From Paenibacillus phytohabitans (GTDB taxonomy: Bacteria > Bacillota > Bacilli > Paenibacillales > Paenibacillaceae), in the NCBI RefSeq assembly GCF_013141775.1, contig NZ_WHOB01000037.1:1-64000 (forward strand): DNA of 64,000 bases, read 5' to 3'. Position numbers and translations under genes: made by a program. Of the stretch, positions 16,531 to 24,920 are shown piece after piece; position 1 is the first letter of the stretch, and the number at the start of each line of letters is the position of its first letter. The notes under the pieces were generated by a model. The model was given only the letters and a program-made list of their open reading frames with translations. It did not search any database and was not told the DNA's origin.

Positions 16531-18030
16531 ATGTCTATTCAAGCTGTATTATTTGATTTTGACGGAACACTCGCAGATACACTGCCTTTATCCTTCCATG
16601 CGTTCCAGACCGTATTTCAGCAATATGATCATAGAGAAGTCACCCGCGATGAACTTGTCGCCATGTTTGGCCCCACCGAGGAGGACATCATTGGCGGCAA
16701 TTTCGCAGACCCGTCTTCCGTTCCGCAAGCTATAGAGGATTATTATTCGTTATATGAGCAGGGACATTTCGGAGAATTCCAGAATGACGGGCATATTGTA
16801 GAATTACTTCAGGCCCTGAAGGCGCAAGGGATGAAGCTTGGCGTCATTACCGGTAAAAGCAGACGGGCCTATCAGATATCGGCCGGGGCGCTGGATCTGG
16901 AGCGCTTCTTCGATATCTCCATCACCGGAGATGATGTCGTTAAGCCCAAGCCTGATCCCGAAGGCATACATTCGGCGCTGCGTACACTTGGCATTGCTCC
17001 CTCCAATGCTGTATTCGTTGGGGACAGTAATGCAGATATTCTCGCGGGCAAGGCTGCCGGACTGCCGACCTACGGTGTCCGCTGGCTGTCCACCTTCCAG
17101 AGCCAGGCTTACGATGTCCCGCCGGATGGCGTGTTTGACAGTGTTGATGAGTTCCGGAAGCTTCTCAAGTTAAATAACATCATTGCAATGACGTATCATT
17201 CCAAGCAGCAAGCGGCGGACATTACTGTACTGGAGCAGCAGTGCAGCCACGCGGATTCGCTCCAATTAAGCTCAGATCTTGAGCATCTCGTCAAAGAGGA
17301 TGGCGACCATGCCCTGCTCTGCTATCGCGGAAACCAGCTCATAGGTTTGCTGAGCTGGTTTGCTACCGAAGGCGATTATGCGCAGATTAATGCCATGGTC
17401 CATCCGGAATACCGCCGTGAGGGCGTATTCCGCAGTCTTGTGCAGCGGGCCAAGGAAGATATTACGCCTCTCGCCGTACACAGGCTCAGCTACAGGGTGC
17501 CGAGCCGCTCACAGGCAGGACTCCGCGCGGCCCAGGCTATCGGTGCTGATTATGACCGCTCTGAATACTCGATGTCATATGCCCATACGGAGTCCGGCAG
17601 AGAACAGGCTCCGGCAGATTTGCGTCTGCTGCCTTCCTTGCCGGAGGACCTCGAATTCATGGTCTCCTGCTCGTCCCGGGCCTTCGGAGACTCCGAAGAC
17701 GCCACCCGGGAGTATTTCCTGCAGACGAATGAACCGGCGCGTATCACCTATATTGCCTGGGCGGGCGGCCAGCGGATCGGCCTGATCCGGGTGAATTACG
17801 TGAATGAGGCAACAGCGTTTATCCATAATTTCTGCATATTGCCCGCCTGCCAGGGCCAGGGGTATGGCGAGAAGGTGCTCCGGCAGACTGTTGATCTCCT
17901 GCTGCAGAAGAACTACTCTTCGATCCGTCTAGGTGTTGTCACCGAGAATAAGCGGGCTTTGACCCTCTACCTCAATGCCGGCTTCAAGATCAATTTCGAG
18001 TATAAATATTACAGCGGCAGCCCGGCGTAA
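16531..18030 (+). CDS. HAD phosphatase fused to a tandem GNAT acetyltransferase
   Basis: A 499-residue fusion. Residues 1-215 form a HAD phosphatase of the phosphoglycolate phosphatase type: nucleophile Asp9 in LFDFDGTLADT, GVITGKS, Lys in VVKPKPDP, and FVGDSNADIL. Residues about 220-499 contain two GNAT modules: a degenerate one (MVHPEYRREGVFRSLVQRAK) and a canonical C-terminal one (CILPACQGQGYGEKVLRQTV, NKRALTLYLNAGFK). A Met at codon 220 sits exactly at the junction and could allow internal initiation. Physical fusion suggests a shared substrate or paired detoxification, which is inference. Confidence 0.9.
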   Translation: MSIQAVLFDFDGTLADTLPLSFHAFQTVFQQYDHREVTRDELVAMFGPTEEDIIGGNFADPSSVPQAIEDYYSLYEQGHFGEFQNDGHIVELLQALKAQGMKLGVITGKSRRAYQISAGALDLERFFDISITGDDVVKPKPDPEGIHSALRTLGIAPSNAVFVGDSNADILAGKAAGLPTYGVRWLSTFQSQAYDVPPDGVFDSVDEFRKLLKLNNIIAMTYHSKQQAADITVLEQQCSHADSLQLSSDLEHLVKEDGDHALLCYRGNQLIGLLSWFATEGDYAQINAMVHPEYRREGVFRSLVQRAKEDITPLAVHRLSYRVPSRSQAGLRAAQAIGADYDRSEYSMSYAHTESGREQAPADLRLLPSLPEDLEFMVSCSSRAFGDSEDATREYFLQTNEPARITYIAWAGGQRIGLIRVNYVNEATAFIHNFCILPACQGQGYGEKVLRQTVDLLLQKNYSSIRLGVVTENKRALTLYLNAGFKINFEYKYYSGSPA

Positions 18031-18054
18031 GCACAGATTAAGAAGGAGCGATAT

Positions 18055-18633
18055 ATGCCCGTTACCGAGAGTATTCCCTGGATTGCCGCATTTCTCATTC
18101 TGCTGTCCGTAGTCTGGATTGTGCTCGTAAGCTGGAAGAACAGAATATCGCCGATGCCCGCGTCCAGGGCTGTAAGGGCGGCAGTAGCCGGGGAGGTGAA
18201 CCGCATCCCGGGATATGCCAATGTTCTGGAGGCGGGGTCGGGCTGGGGAACGCTGGGCCTGGAAGTGATCCGCCGCTGCCCCGGCAAACGGCTGACCGGC
18301 ATAGAGAACTCAAGGCTTCCCCTATGGTTCTCACAGCTGTTTGCGGTAGTATGCACACGATTCCTGCCAGTGAAGATTGAACGGGAGCGGCTGCGGGGCA
18401 AGGTCATTTTTAGGCGGGGCGATATCTATAGAAGCTCTTATAGCGATGCCGATATTGTACTCTGTTACCTGTTCCCCGGAGCTATGGAACGGCTGGCGCC
18501 TAAGTTCAGGCAGGAGCTGCCGCCGGGCGCTGCCGTGATCAGTGTCTGCTTCGCTCTGCCGGACAAGCAGCCGGCCCGCATCATCACCTGCCAGGACCGG
18601 CTGCGGACGAAGGTGTATGTCTACATTTTCTGA
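18055..18633 (+). CDS. membrane-anchored class I methyltransferase-like protein
   Basis: A 192-residue protein with one N-terminal membrane helix (residues 8-27) followed by a shortened Rossmann methyltransferase domain. The SAM-binding motif I is NVLEAGSGWGTLGLEV, an acidic residue follows strand 2 (GIENS), and GDIYRSSYSDADIVLCYLF covers motifs III-IV. The C-terminus is short, so it is a minimal enzyme or an inactive relative. A good ribosome binding site (AAGGAG) precedes the ATG 24 nt after the HAD-GNAT stop, suggesting an operon. Confidence 0.8.
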   Translation: MPVTESIPWIAAFLILLSVVWIVLVSWKNRISPMPASRAVRAAVAGEVNRIPGYANVLEAGSGWGTLGLEVIRRCPGKRLTGIENSRLPLWFSQLFAVVCTRFLPVKIERERLRGKVIFRRGDIYRSSYSDADIVLCYLFPGAMERLAPKFRQELPPGAAVISVCFALPDKQPARIITCQDRLRTKVYVYIF

Positions 18634-18648
18634 ATATTACCTCCGTAG

Positions 18649-18688
18649 AAAAATGCAAATAGCCCAAAAGCATGCCGCTGCCTTGGGC
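18649..18688 (-). terminator. weak terminator-like hairpin
   Basis: GCCCAA (18662-18667) pairs with TTGGGC (18683-18688) between the convergent methyltransferase and SASP stops; a short U run on the minus strand lies 8 nt further on. Confidence 0.35.
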
Positions 18689-18709
18689 CAATGGAGGGAC
18701 CGCGTATTT

Positions 18710-18994
18710 CTAGGATTTGCCCTTATCCGCTAACTGCTCCTGTGCCAGGCGGACCATCTCCCGGACCATGGAGCCTCCGATTCTGCCGCCAATCTGCCCC
18801 GCAGATTCCGTGGTCAAATTGCCGTTATTGCCCGCCTGCAGCGGGATACCGAGCTCCTTAGCCACCTCGTATTTCACATCGTCCGGATGATTCGGATCCA
18901 CATGGTATCCTTCCTGCTTCATGACCTCTGCTTTGAAGGTCTGCATGCCCTGGGCTGACCCGGGCACCGCATATTTCCTGTTTCTTCTCGCCAT
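18710..18994 (-). CDS. alpha/beta-type small acid-soluble spore protein
   Basis: A 94-residue SASP. Both conserved blocks are present: the KYEVAKELGIPL segment that contains the germination-protease site, and TESAGQIGGRIGGSMVREMV, the DNA-contacting helix. These proteins coat and protect DNA in the dormant spore. The N-terminus (MARRNRKYAVPGSAQGMQTF) is longer than in classical 60-70 residue SASPs. The ATG follows AGAGGAG. Expression would be forespore-specific; I could not identify a convincing SigG promoter. Confidence 0.92.
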   Translation of the reverse strand: MARRNRKYAVPGSAQGMQTFKAEVMKQEGYHVDPNHPDDVKYEVAKELGIPLQAGNNGNLTTESAGQIGGRIGGSMVREMVRLAQEQLADKGKS

Positions 18995-19058
18995 TTCGGA
19001 TACACTCCTCTGCTGTCTTTTATCTAAGTTGCCCTGGAGTGTATGGGATTATCCCGCA

Positions 19059-19976
19059 TTAAGACTGCATCCCGTCTTCAATCCGCTTCATGAAGTCTTC
19101 TACCGCGCTGTATCCAAGCTGCTTGAGATACCAATTATTCGCAGCAGCTTCGATCAGGCCGGCCACATCGCGCCCCGGCTGAAGCTGAACCTCAATATGC
19201 GGGATTTGAACGCCGAGATATTCGGTGAACTGGGGAACCAGTTCCAGGTCATTGTTGAGTGAATTCTCCTGCCACGGTGCCAGCTCGATGTCTAATACAA
19301 TCCGAGTCTCATCTTGGAAGGCCCTGCGCCCGTACTGGCGTACGACATTGATCAGGCCGATGCTGCGCAGGGCCAGGAATTCGCGGGTCGTCTCATTATG
19401 CGTCCCGAGCAGCGTCGCCGGCCCCAGCTTCTTGAGCACTACAATATCATCGGCCACGAACCGGTGGCCCCGCCGGATGAGCGTATGCGCCGTTTCGCTT
19501 TTGCCAATCCCGGACTTGCCCCGAAGCAGAATCCCGATGCCCGACACATTGACACATACCCCGTGAATCGACAGCTCCGGCGCCAGTGTTTTTACCAGAT
19601 AGCTGTCCAGCTTGGCAATAAACTCCGTGGTCACCTCTGGTGTCCGCAGCAGCGGAATGCCCTCCTGATTACAGTATAAGGTGAGATAAGGGATCTCTTG
19701 CTGGCCGCTCGTTACAATGAAACAAGGCGGATGATATTTAACGATATTGCCGATGTGCAGCATGCGTTCCTCTACACTCAGCGTCAATAAATAGTTGATC
19801 TCCTTGCGGCCGAGTACCTGCACCCGCGCCATCGGAAAGAAATCGAAATAACCGACGAACTCAAGCCCGGGTCTGTGCGTCCGTGGACGGGTAATGACGC
19901 GGTCCATGCGCTCCGCCCCTGCCAGCACTTCCAAATGAAACTTGTCCGTAAGATTCTGAACGGTGATAGATTTCAT
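19059..19976 (-). CDS. hprK: HPr kinase/phosphorylase paralogue
   Basis: A 305-residue protein with the whole HprK layout: N-terminal domain (HRPGLEFVGYFDFFPMARVQVLG) and C-terminal P-loop kinase domain with GKSGIGKSETA and RRGHRFVADDIV. The signature normally read as EIRGLGIINV is ALRSIGLINV here, and the FGAGAV stretch is YGRRAF. These changes lie in the region tied to phosphorylase activity, so it may be a second, specialised copy rather than the housekeeping enzyme. It is not next to lgt or ppaX as canonical hprK usually is. ATG at 19976 follows GGGAGGAG. Confidence 0.78.
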   Translation of the reverse strand: MKSITVQNLTDKFHLEVLAGAERMDRVITRPRTHRPGLEFVGYFDFFPMARVQVLGRKEINYLLTLSVEERMLHIGNIVKYHPPCFIVTSGQQEIPYLTLYCNQEGIPLLRTPEVTTEFIAKLDSYLVKTLAPELSIHGVCVNVSGIGILLRGKSGIGKSETAHTLIRRGHRFVADDIVVLKKLGPATLLGTHNETTREFLALRSIGLINVVRQYGRRAFQDETRIVLDIELAPWQENSLNNDLELVPQFTEYLGVQIPHIEVQLQPGRDVAGLIEAAANNWYLKQLGYSAVEDFMKRIEDGMQS

Positions 19977-20125
19977 ATTGTTCTCCTCCCAACCATATTC
20001 TTCCGATAGAATCACTTAAAAATCTTGTAATCTGCACACGCTAATTATATATTAAAATCAATATATAAGACCTTTGACCCAGAAAAATCAATAAAACACT
20101 AAATATATCAAGAAGGTGTAGTATA

Positions 20126-21790
20126 TTGGCCTTGGAGTCTTGGATTGATCTGATGATGTGCTTTGTCTTGTTCCTTTTGTTTATATACATATTTGCTTCT
20201 GTAGGTACGATAACCAATTTGCACAAAGTCTACCTGGGTTTTCATTTCTCCATGATGATCTGGCCTTACTGCCAGTTTGCCATCCGGACCGTTGATGATC
20301 CAATCTATCAGCTATTCTATGTGAAGCTTGCCTTTATCGATGCCTCCCTGCTGACTACGGGCTGGATCTTCTTCACCATTCTGCTCTCTGGCCAATCGCA
20401 ATTTCTTAACCGCAAAATATTAATCGCCCTGCTCGTTCCGGCATTCCTGTCGTCGCTGGGTGTGGTGCTGAATCCGAACGGCTGGTTTGTTCTTCCGGTA
20501 AACGGCGGATATGTTGAGCGGATCTACGGACCTATTTTCTGGATCAACATGTCTATTGTTATTCTACACGCCATCGTATCGCTGTATATCATTTATGTAG
20601 CTCTGGTCTCCGATCAGGCGCCGCGAATCAAGAATCAGATCATGTATATGCTAAAAGGGATTCTTGCCGTCTGTGTCTTCCTGATGATCGATGTGTTCCT
20701 GAACGTAGTGCTGGACGATTATCTGCCGGTCATTCCGGGCTTTACTTCGCTAGGCATTGTCGTGTCAGCTACCTTCTTCGTGATTACCATTCACCAGGAC
20801 AAAGTGTTTGATATTGTAACTATCGCCCACCAGGATATTATCAATACGATGGAATACGGAATTCTTGTCCTCGACGATCAAGAACAGGTGGTCGAGATCA
20901 ACCAGGCTCTGCTTCCCCAGATCCGGCTGAATCCCGGGCAGAGGTTCGATATGGCCCGCCACCTGCCCAGCGGCAATATCGTGAAGACTGAACAGTTCCT
21001 GCAAACCTACCGTGACCATCCGCTTGAGGTAGCCGAGACAGAACTAATGTATCCCGCACTCCAAATGTACATCAGCATTCATGCCGCACCGATTATGGTG
21101 AGCGGTGTGAGGGTGGGCCGGATTGTCACCTTCCAGAATATAACCGAGCTTCGGCGCCTCATTGATGAGACGAACCAGCAGAACACCATTCTGCAGGAGC
21201 GCAATTCCGCCTTAATCAAAGTCCAGGAAGAGCTGTTCCAGACGAACGCCAAGCTCCGGAAGATGGCCATCACCGACAGCCTGACCGGCTGCTATAACCG
21301 CCATTATCTCATGCAGCAGCTGGAGAATGAATTAATGAAGGACCGGGATCCCAGGGTCCCTTCGACCATTATACTGATCGACATCGATTATTTCAAAATG
21401 GTCAATGACCGCTACGGCCACCTGGCCGGAGATGTGGTCATTTGCAGTACGGTAGAGGTCCTGCAGCGTAATCTGCGCCACTCCGATATTCTGTCCCGTT
21501 ATGGCGGCGAGGAGTTCCTTATCTACCTGCCCGATACGGAAGAGGATGAGGCGTATGTGTTGGCAGAGCAGCTTAAATCAAGCATTGAGTCCAACCAGAT
21601 CAGAATTGATCATATAGACGAGCCTATATCCATCACCATCAGCATAGGCATGCTCAGTATCGGGGAATTCAAGGTCACACCGCCCATGAGCACAACAACT
21701 TACTTGAACGATTTGTTCAGATCGGCAGACAAAGCCTTGTACGCAGCCAAGCATCAGGGCCGCAATCAGATTGTTTCCGTGAAAAGATAG
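20126..21790 (+). CDS. membrane diguanylate cyclase with PAS domain
   Basis: A 554-residue protein. Residues 1-220 hold about seven membrane helices like the N-terminal 7TM region of some histidine kinases. A PAS-like domain (about 235-340, TMEYGILVLDDQEQVVEIN) and a short coiled coil (345-380) lead into a GGDEF domain. The active-site GGEEF is at residues 460-464, and an RxxD inhibitory site (RHSD, 451-454) sits the usual five residues before it. It should make cyclic di-GMP, with product inhibition. The TTG start at 20126 is preceded by AAGGTG; a later ATG (20153) is possible. A terminator follows at 21802-21832. Confidence 0.92.
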   Translation: MALESWIDLMMCFVLFLLFIYIFASVGTITNLHKVYLGFHFSMMIWPYCQFAIRTVDDPIYQLFYVKLAFIDASLLTTGWIFFTILLSGQSQFLNRKILIALLVPAFLSSLGVVLNPNGWFVLPVNGGYVERIYGPIFWINMSIVILHAIVSLYIIYVALVSDQAPRIKNQIMYMLKGILAVCVFLMIDVFLNVVLDDYLPVIPGFTSLGIVVSATFFVITIHQDKVFDIVTIAHQDIINTMEYGILVLDDQEQVVEINQALLPQIRLNPGQRFDMARHLPSGNIVKTEQFLQTYRDHPLEVAETELMYPALQMYISIHAAPIMVSGVRVGRIVTFQNITELRRLIDETNQQNTILQERNSALIKVQEELFQTNAKLRKMAITDSLTGCYNRHYLMQQLENELMKDRDPRVPSTIILIDIDYFKMVNDRYGHLAGDVVICSTVEVLQRNLRHSDILSRYGGEEFLIYLPDTEEDEAYVLAEQLKSSIESNQIRIDHIDEPISITISIGMLSIGEFKVTPPMSTTTYLNDLFRSADKALYAAKHQGRNQIVSVKR

Positions 21791-21801
21791 CGAATGCACA
21801 T

Positions 21802-21839
21802 AAGCCACCCGGCTCAGGAAGCCGGGTGGCTTAACTTTT
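21802..21839 (+). terminator. terminator of the diguanylate cyclase gene
   Basis: A perfect 13-bp stem AAGCCACCCGGCT (21802-21814) with AGCCGGGTGGCTT (21820-21832), followed by AACTTTT. Confidence 0.85.
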
Positions 21840-21859
21840 GTCCGCGGGGCTGTTCCCTA

Positions 21860-22312
21860 CTGTAACTTTAATTATAGCTAAGCTTTCTCTATATATCCGG
21901 TTTCGCCGGGAGCTGATCGGCGGGGTGTATTTCGCAGAGGGCGGGGGTAACCGTTATGTACTCAAAATATACCGCAGCTTCAAGACAGCCGATGCCCTGC
22001 AGTCCGTTCGCATGCTTGATTATTTAGAGGCTCATTCTTATCCTGCCGTTGCTGCGCTCGAACACTATGGCAATGAACTTTGGAGCCGTATGTCAGAGCT
22101 GCCTAGACACTTTTGTCACGGAGATCTGCATACAGGCAACATGCTCAGGGACAGCCGCGGGCAATACGTCCTTATTGGACTTCGATGACGCTTCAGGTGA
22201 TTATCCGGCCATGGATGTTGCCTATATGTCTGATAACACTCACTACCCTAATAAACCGGAATTCCGTATAATTCAAACCTGCTGTAACCTTTTTGCAGGA
22301 CGGCACGTCTAA
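21860..22312 (+). pseudogene. aminoglycoside phosphotransferase-family remnant
   Basis: Fragments of an APH/choline kinase-like gene lie in two frames. The first ends with a recognisable catalytic loop HFCHGDLHTGNML; one extra base near 22178 then shifts the frame, and the other frame continues LLDFDDASGDYPAMDVAYM, the metal-binding DFDD motif. The segment between the N-lobe (YVLKIYRSFKTADA) and the catalytic loop is much too short (about 60 residues), so an internal deletion has occurred as well. The C-terminal lobe is missing. A decayed gene. Confidence 0.75.
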
Positions 22313-22354
22313 GATCACAAATAAACCACAAACTACTCTATGAGGTGACTGACA

Positions 22355-23761
22355 ATGAAGAATACATTCAAGATCATTACTATATCTGCAGCTGCTGCAC
22401 TGGCGCTCAGCTTCGCGGGACAACAGTTCGCTTCCGCGGCAACCTTCAAGGATATTAACAATGTGCAGGACAAAGACAAGATCATCGCTCTGCAGAATAG
22501 CGGCCTGATCAAAGGGATCAGCCAAGACCTGTTCGGTCCGAATATCAGTATCTCGGAGGCTGAAGGAGTACAGATGATCGTAAATGCACTAGACCTGAAC
22601 CTTGATCTGATCCGGTTTGTGAAGGAGCCGCATGCTACCGACTATTTCAAGAATGCCAATGATTCCGCTTGGTACGCTGAAGCGCTCATTATTGCCGGTG
22701 TCCACGGGCTGGATCTGCCAGCCGACCTGAAGCCAAACCAGAAATTAACGCGTGAAGAATTCACGCATCAGCTCATTGATGCGATCGAAGCCAGCGGCCA
22801 GCTGCCGATGATCAAGCCTGTTGTTATTGATTATAAGGACCAGGATCAAGTTAAGGCAGAGTATTCCGGTTCGATCCAGCGCGCCCTGAACTACGGTGTC
22901 CTGAAGCTGGATGAAAGTGGCAAGCTTAATCCTAAGCAGGAAATCACCCGGGCTGAAGCAGCTGTAGCGATCAGCAATGCGCTGGCGTATCTGAAGGCAC
23001 ATCCGGCACCGGCTGCGCTGAGTGAGACGCTTACTGCCGAAGAGGCCGTTCAATTGATTAAGGAGGCTGTAGGTCCGGAAGCAGACCTGCAGATCAAGAT
23101 CGACCCGGCTGCCAGCATGTCCCGCGAATCATTCACCTACCTGCTGGTGCATACCCTCCAGACCAGCGGCCAGCTGCCGATGTTCAAGCTTATTCCGGTT
23201 GAAGTTGCAGATGAGAGTCAGATGGATATCTCCAATTCAGGCGCTATTCAAACCGCACTGGCGCTTGGCTTCGTTACACTGGATGAGTCCGGCAATTTCA
23301 ATCCGAAGGGTGATATTACACGCACCGCCGGTACGGATATCGTGAACAAAGCGGTGGAATACTTGAAGGCTCATCAAGCACCCGCAGCAGAGAGCGAAGT
23401 TCTCACGGCTGAGCAAGCCGTACAGTTGATCAAGGAAGCCGCAGGACCGAAGGCTAATCTGCAGATCAAGATTGATCCGGCAGCCAGCATGACCCGCGAG
23501 TCGTTCACCTACCTGCTGGTGCATACCCTCCAGACCAGCGGCCAGCTGCCGCTGCTTAATCTGATTCCGGTAGAGATCAAGGATAACGACAAGATCAATA
23601 TCCTGAACTCGGGAGCCATTCAGACGGGCATCGCCTTGAAGATCGTGAAGCTGGATGCTGACGGCAAGTTCAATCCGCAGGCTGGAATCACCCGTACAGA
23701 CGCGGCCGCTATGGTTAGCCAGGTTCAGGAGATCCTGAAGCGGGCTGCTGCGAATCAATAA
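22355..23761 (+). CDS. secreted repeat protein, SLH-like modules
   Basis: A 468-residue protein with a clear signal peptide (AAAALALSFAGQQFASA) and three or four tandem modules. Modules end with a GxxxxxPKxxITRxEAA motif like the end of an S-layer homology domain. The second and third modules (about 124 residues apart) are nearly identical, including a 48-bp exact DNA repeat (23132-23179 and 23504-23551). Each carries RESFTYLLVHTLQTSGQLP. SLH domains hold proteins to cell-wall polymers, but the sequence here is degenerate and the role unknown. Good RBS (GAGGTG); strong terminator at 23803. Confidence 0.85.
   Translation: MKNTFKIITISAAAALALSFAGQQFASAATFKDINNVQDKDKIIALQNSGLIKGISQDLFGPNISISEAEGVQMIVNALDLNLDLIRFVKEPHATDYFKNANDSAWYAEALIIAGVHGLDLPADLKPNQKLTREEFTHQLIDAIEASGQLPMIKPVVIDYKDQDQVKAEYSGSIQRALNYGVLKLDESGKLNPKQEITRAEAAVAISNALAYLKAHPAPAALSETLTAEEAVQLIKEAVGPEADLQIKIDPAASMSRESFTYLLVHTLQTSGQLPMFKLIPVEVADESQMDISNSGAIQTALALGFVTLDESGNFNPKGDITRTAGTDIVNKAVEYLKAHQAPAAESEVLTAEQAVQLIKEAAGPKANLQIKIDPAASMTRESFTYLLVHTLQTSGQLPLLNLIPVEIKDNDKINILNSGAIQTGIALKIVKLDADGKFNPQAGITRTDAAAMVSQVQEILKRAAANQ
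23132..23551 (+). repeat. 48-bp exact direct repeat inside the SLH-like gene
   Basis: Positions 23132-23179 and 23504-23551 are identical and lie 372 bp (124 codons) apart, within longer similar units. It points to a recent module duplication or gene conversion. Confidence 0.85.
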
Positions 23762-23802
23762 TACCCGGAACATCCCAATTTTCCGCAAGCTATAATCAGC
23801 TC

Positions 23803-23833
23803 AAAAAGCACAAGTCAACGGCTTGTGCTTTTT
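23803..23833. terminator. bidirectional terminator
   Basis: A 12-bp perfect stem AAAAAGCACAAG / CTTGTGCTTTTT with a 7-nt loop; A and T tracts on both sides serve the convergent SLH-like and GNAT genes. Confidence 0.88.
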
Positions 23834-23878
23834 GGCATGTTCTATGATCGCCGCCGGGAAGTTGTCAACACGATAAAG

Positions 23879-24382
23879 CTACAGCAGCAGAATCATCAGA
23901 TCCTCATCCAGATATTCATCCCCAAGCTTCATCGCCTTCGGCTCTGTGCCATAGCAGATGAATCCAAGAGATTCGTATAGTCTTTTGGCAGCTACATTAT
24001 TCGAGGTTACCGTTAAATTCAGAATTTCGAGCCCCGGCAACAGCCTCGCACGGGCAATCAGCTCCACCATCAAGCGGCGGCCCACTCCTTGTTTACGGAC
24101 ATCCGAATCCACATATACTGAATATATATTAGCTTTATGATCAATTTTGGGCCGGCTCTCCCGGAAAAAAGTAACGATGCCCACCAGCTTCTCTTCACCA
24201 TCAAAAGCTCCCAGCGTGAAATTATTCTCCGAGGGCTCCAGCCTGATGCGGGTGGTGACTATAGACAGCTTCTTTTCCGATTCATAGGAGCTGAGATAGG
24301 CTTCCGGATGCAGCCGCAGCGACTGTAGCCGAAGCCCGCGGTAAACCTCCGCATCCTCAGATGTCAGCATTCTTAGGTACAA
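23879..24382 (-). CDS. GNAT acetyltransferase
   Basis: A 167-residue GNAT enzyme: the N-terminal YLRMLTSEDAEVYRGLRLQSL is typical of the family, NIYSVYVDSDVRKQGVGRRLM is the acetyl-CoA binding loop, and NNVAAKRLYESLGF is the closing motif. The substrate is unknown. The TTG start at 24382 is supported by GAGGAGG at 8 nt. It stands alone, with a shared terminator at its 3' end. Confidence 0.9.
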   Translation of the reverse strand: MYLRMLTSEDAEVYRGLRLQSLRLHPEAYLSSYESEKKLSIVTTRIRLEPSENNFTLGAFDGEEKLVGIVTFFRESRPKIDHKANIYSVYVDSDVRKQGVGRRLMVELIARARLLPGLEILNLTVTSNNVAAKRLYESLGFICYGTEPKAMKLGDEYLDEDLMILLL

Positions 24383-24528
24383 CGGTTTTGCCTCCTCAAG
24401 GAATTTAGGGATTCCAAATTGACAAAATTGCAGAATTTGGCTATATTTAGACAGTGTAAAATTATATTTTAAGCAATTTAATTTCCCTGTTAATCAATCT
24501 TACATAATTATGAAAAGAGGGATTTACT

Positions 24529-24897
24529 ATGATGATCGTGAGTTTAATACTCGTGGCCTTGGTTGCACTGGAGCATGTGTATATTCTAGTGCTGGAAATG
24601 TTCCTGTGGACTACCCCGCGGGCGCAAAAATCGTTCGGCACCACTCCGCAGTTCGCCCGGGAAACGAAATCGCTGGCGGCCAATCAGGGATTGTATAACG
24701 GCTTTCTGGCGGCCGGTCTAGTGTGGAGCCTGCTGCATCCGAATGATACCTTCAGTGTTCAGCTTCAATTGTTCTTCCTGATCTGTGTTGCGGTTGCAGC
24801 CGTCTATGGCGGCATCACGGCCAAGAAATCCATTCTATTGGTTCAGGGCCTCCCGGCCTTCATTGCTCTGCTTGCCGTTATTCTGGCGAATCTGTAA
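24529..24897 (+). CDS. DUF1304 small membrane protein
   Basis: A 122-residue protein with four predicted membrane helices. The family marks are the N-terminal LVALEHVYILVLEMFLW and the RAQKSFG...LAANQGLYNGFLAAGL stretch. DUF1304 proteins are widespread, small and of unknown function. The ATG follows GAGGG. It is a single-gene unit facing the convergent chemoreceptor-like gene. Confidence 0.92.
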   Translation: MMIVSLILVALVALEHVYILVLEMFLWTTPRAQKSFGTTPQFARETKSLAANQGLYNGFLAAGLVWSLLHPNDTFSVQLQLFFLICVAVAAVYGGITAKKSILLVQGLPAFIALLAVILANL

Positions 24898-24920
24898 TTA
24901 TGAGAATGGCCGCTCTTCCC

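Noticed and set aside
23000..23560. CRISPR-like direct repeats
   Set aside because: The repeats are coding modules of a secreted protein, 372 bp apart, without spacer structure.
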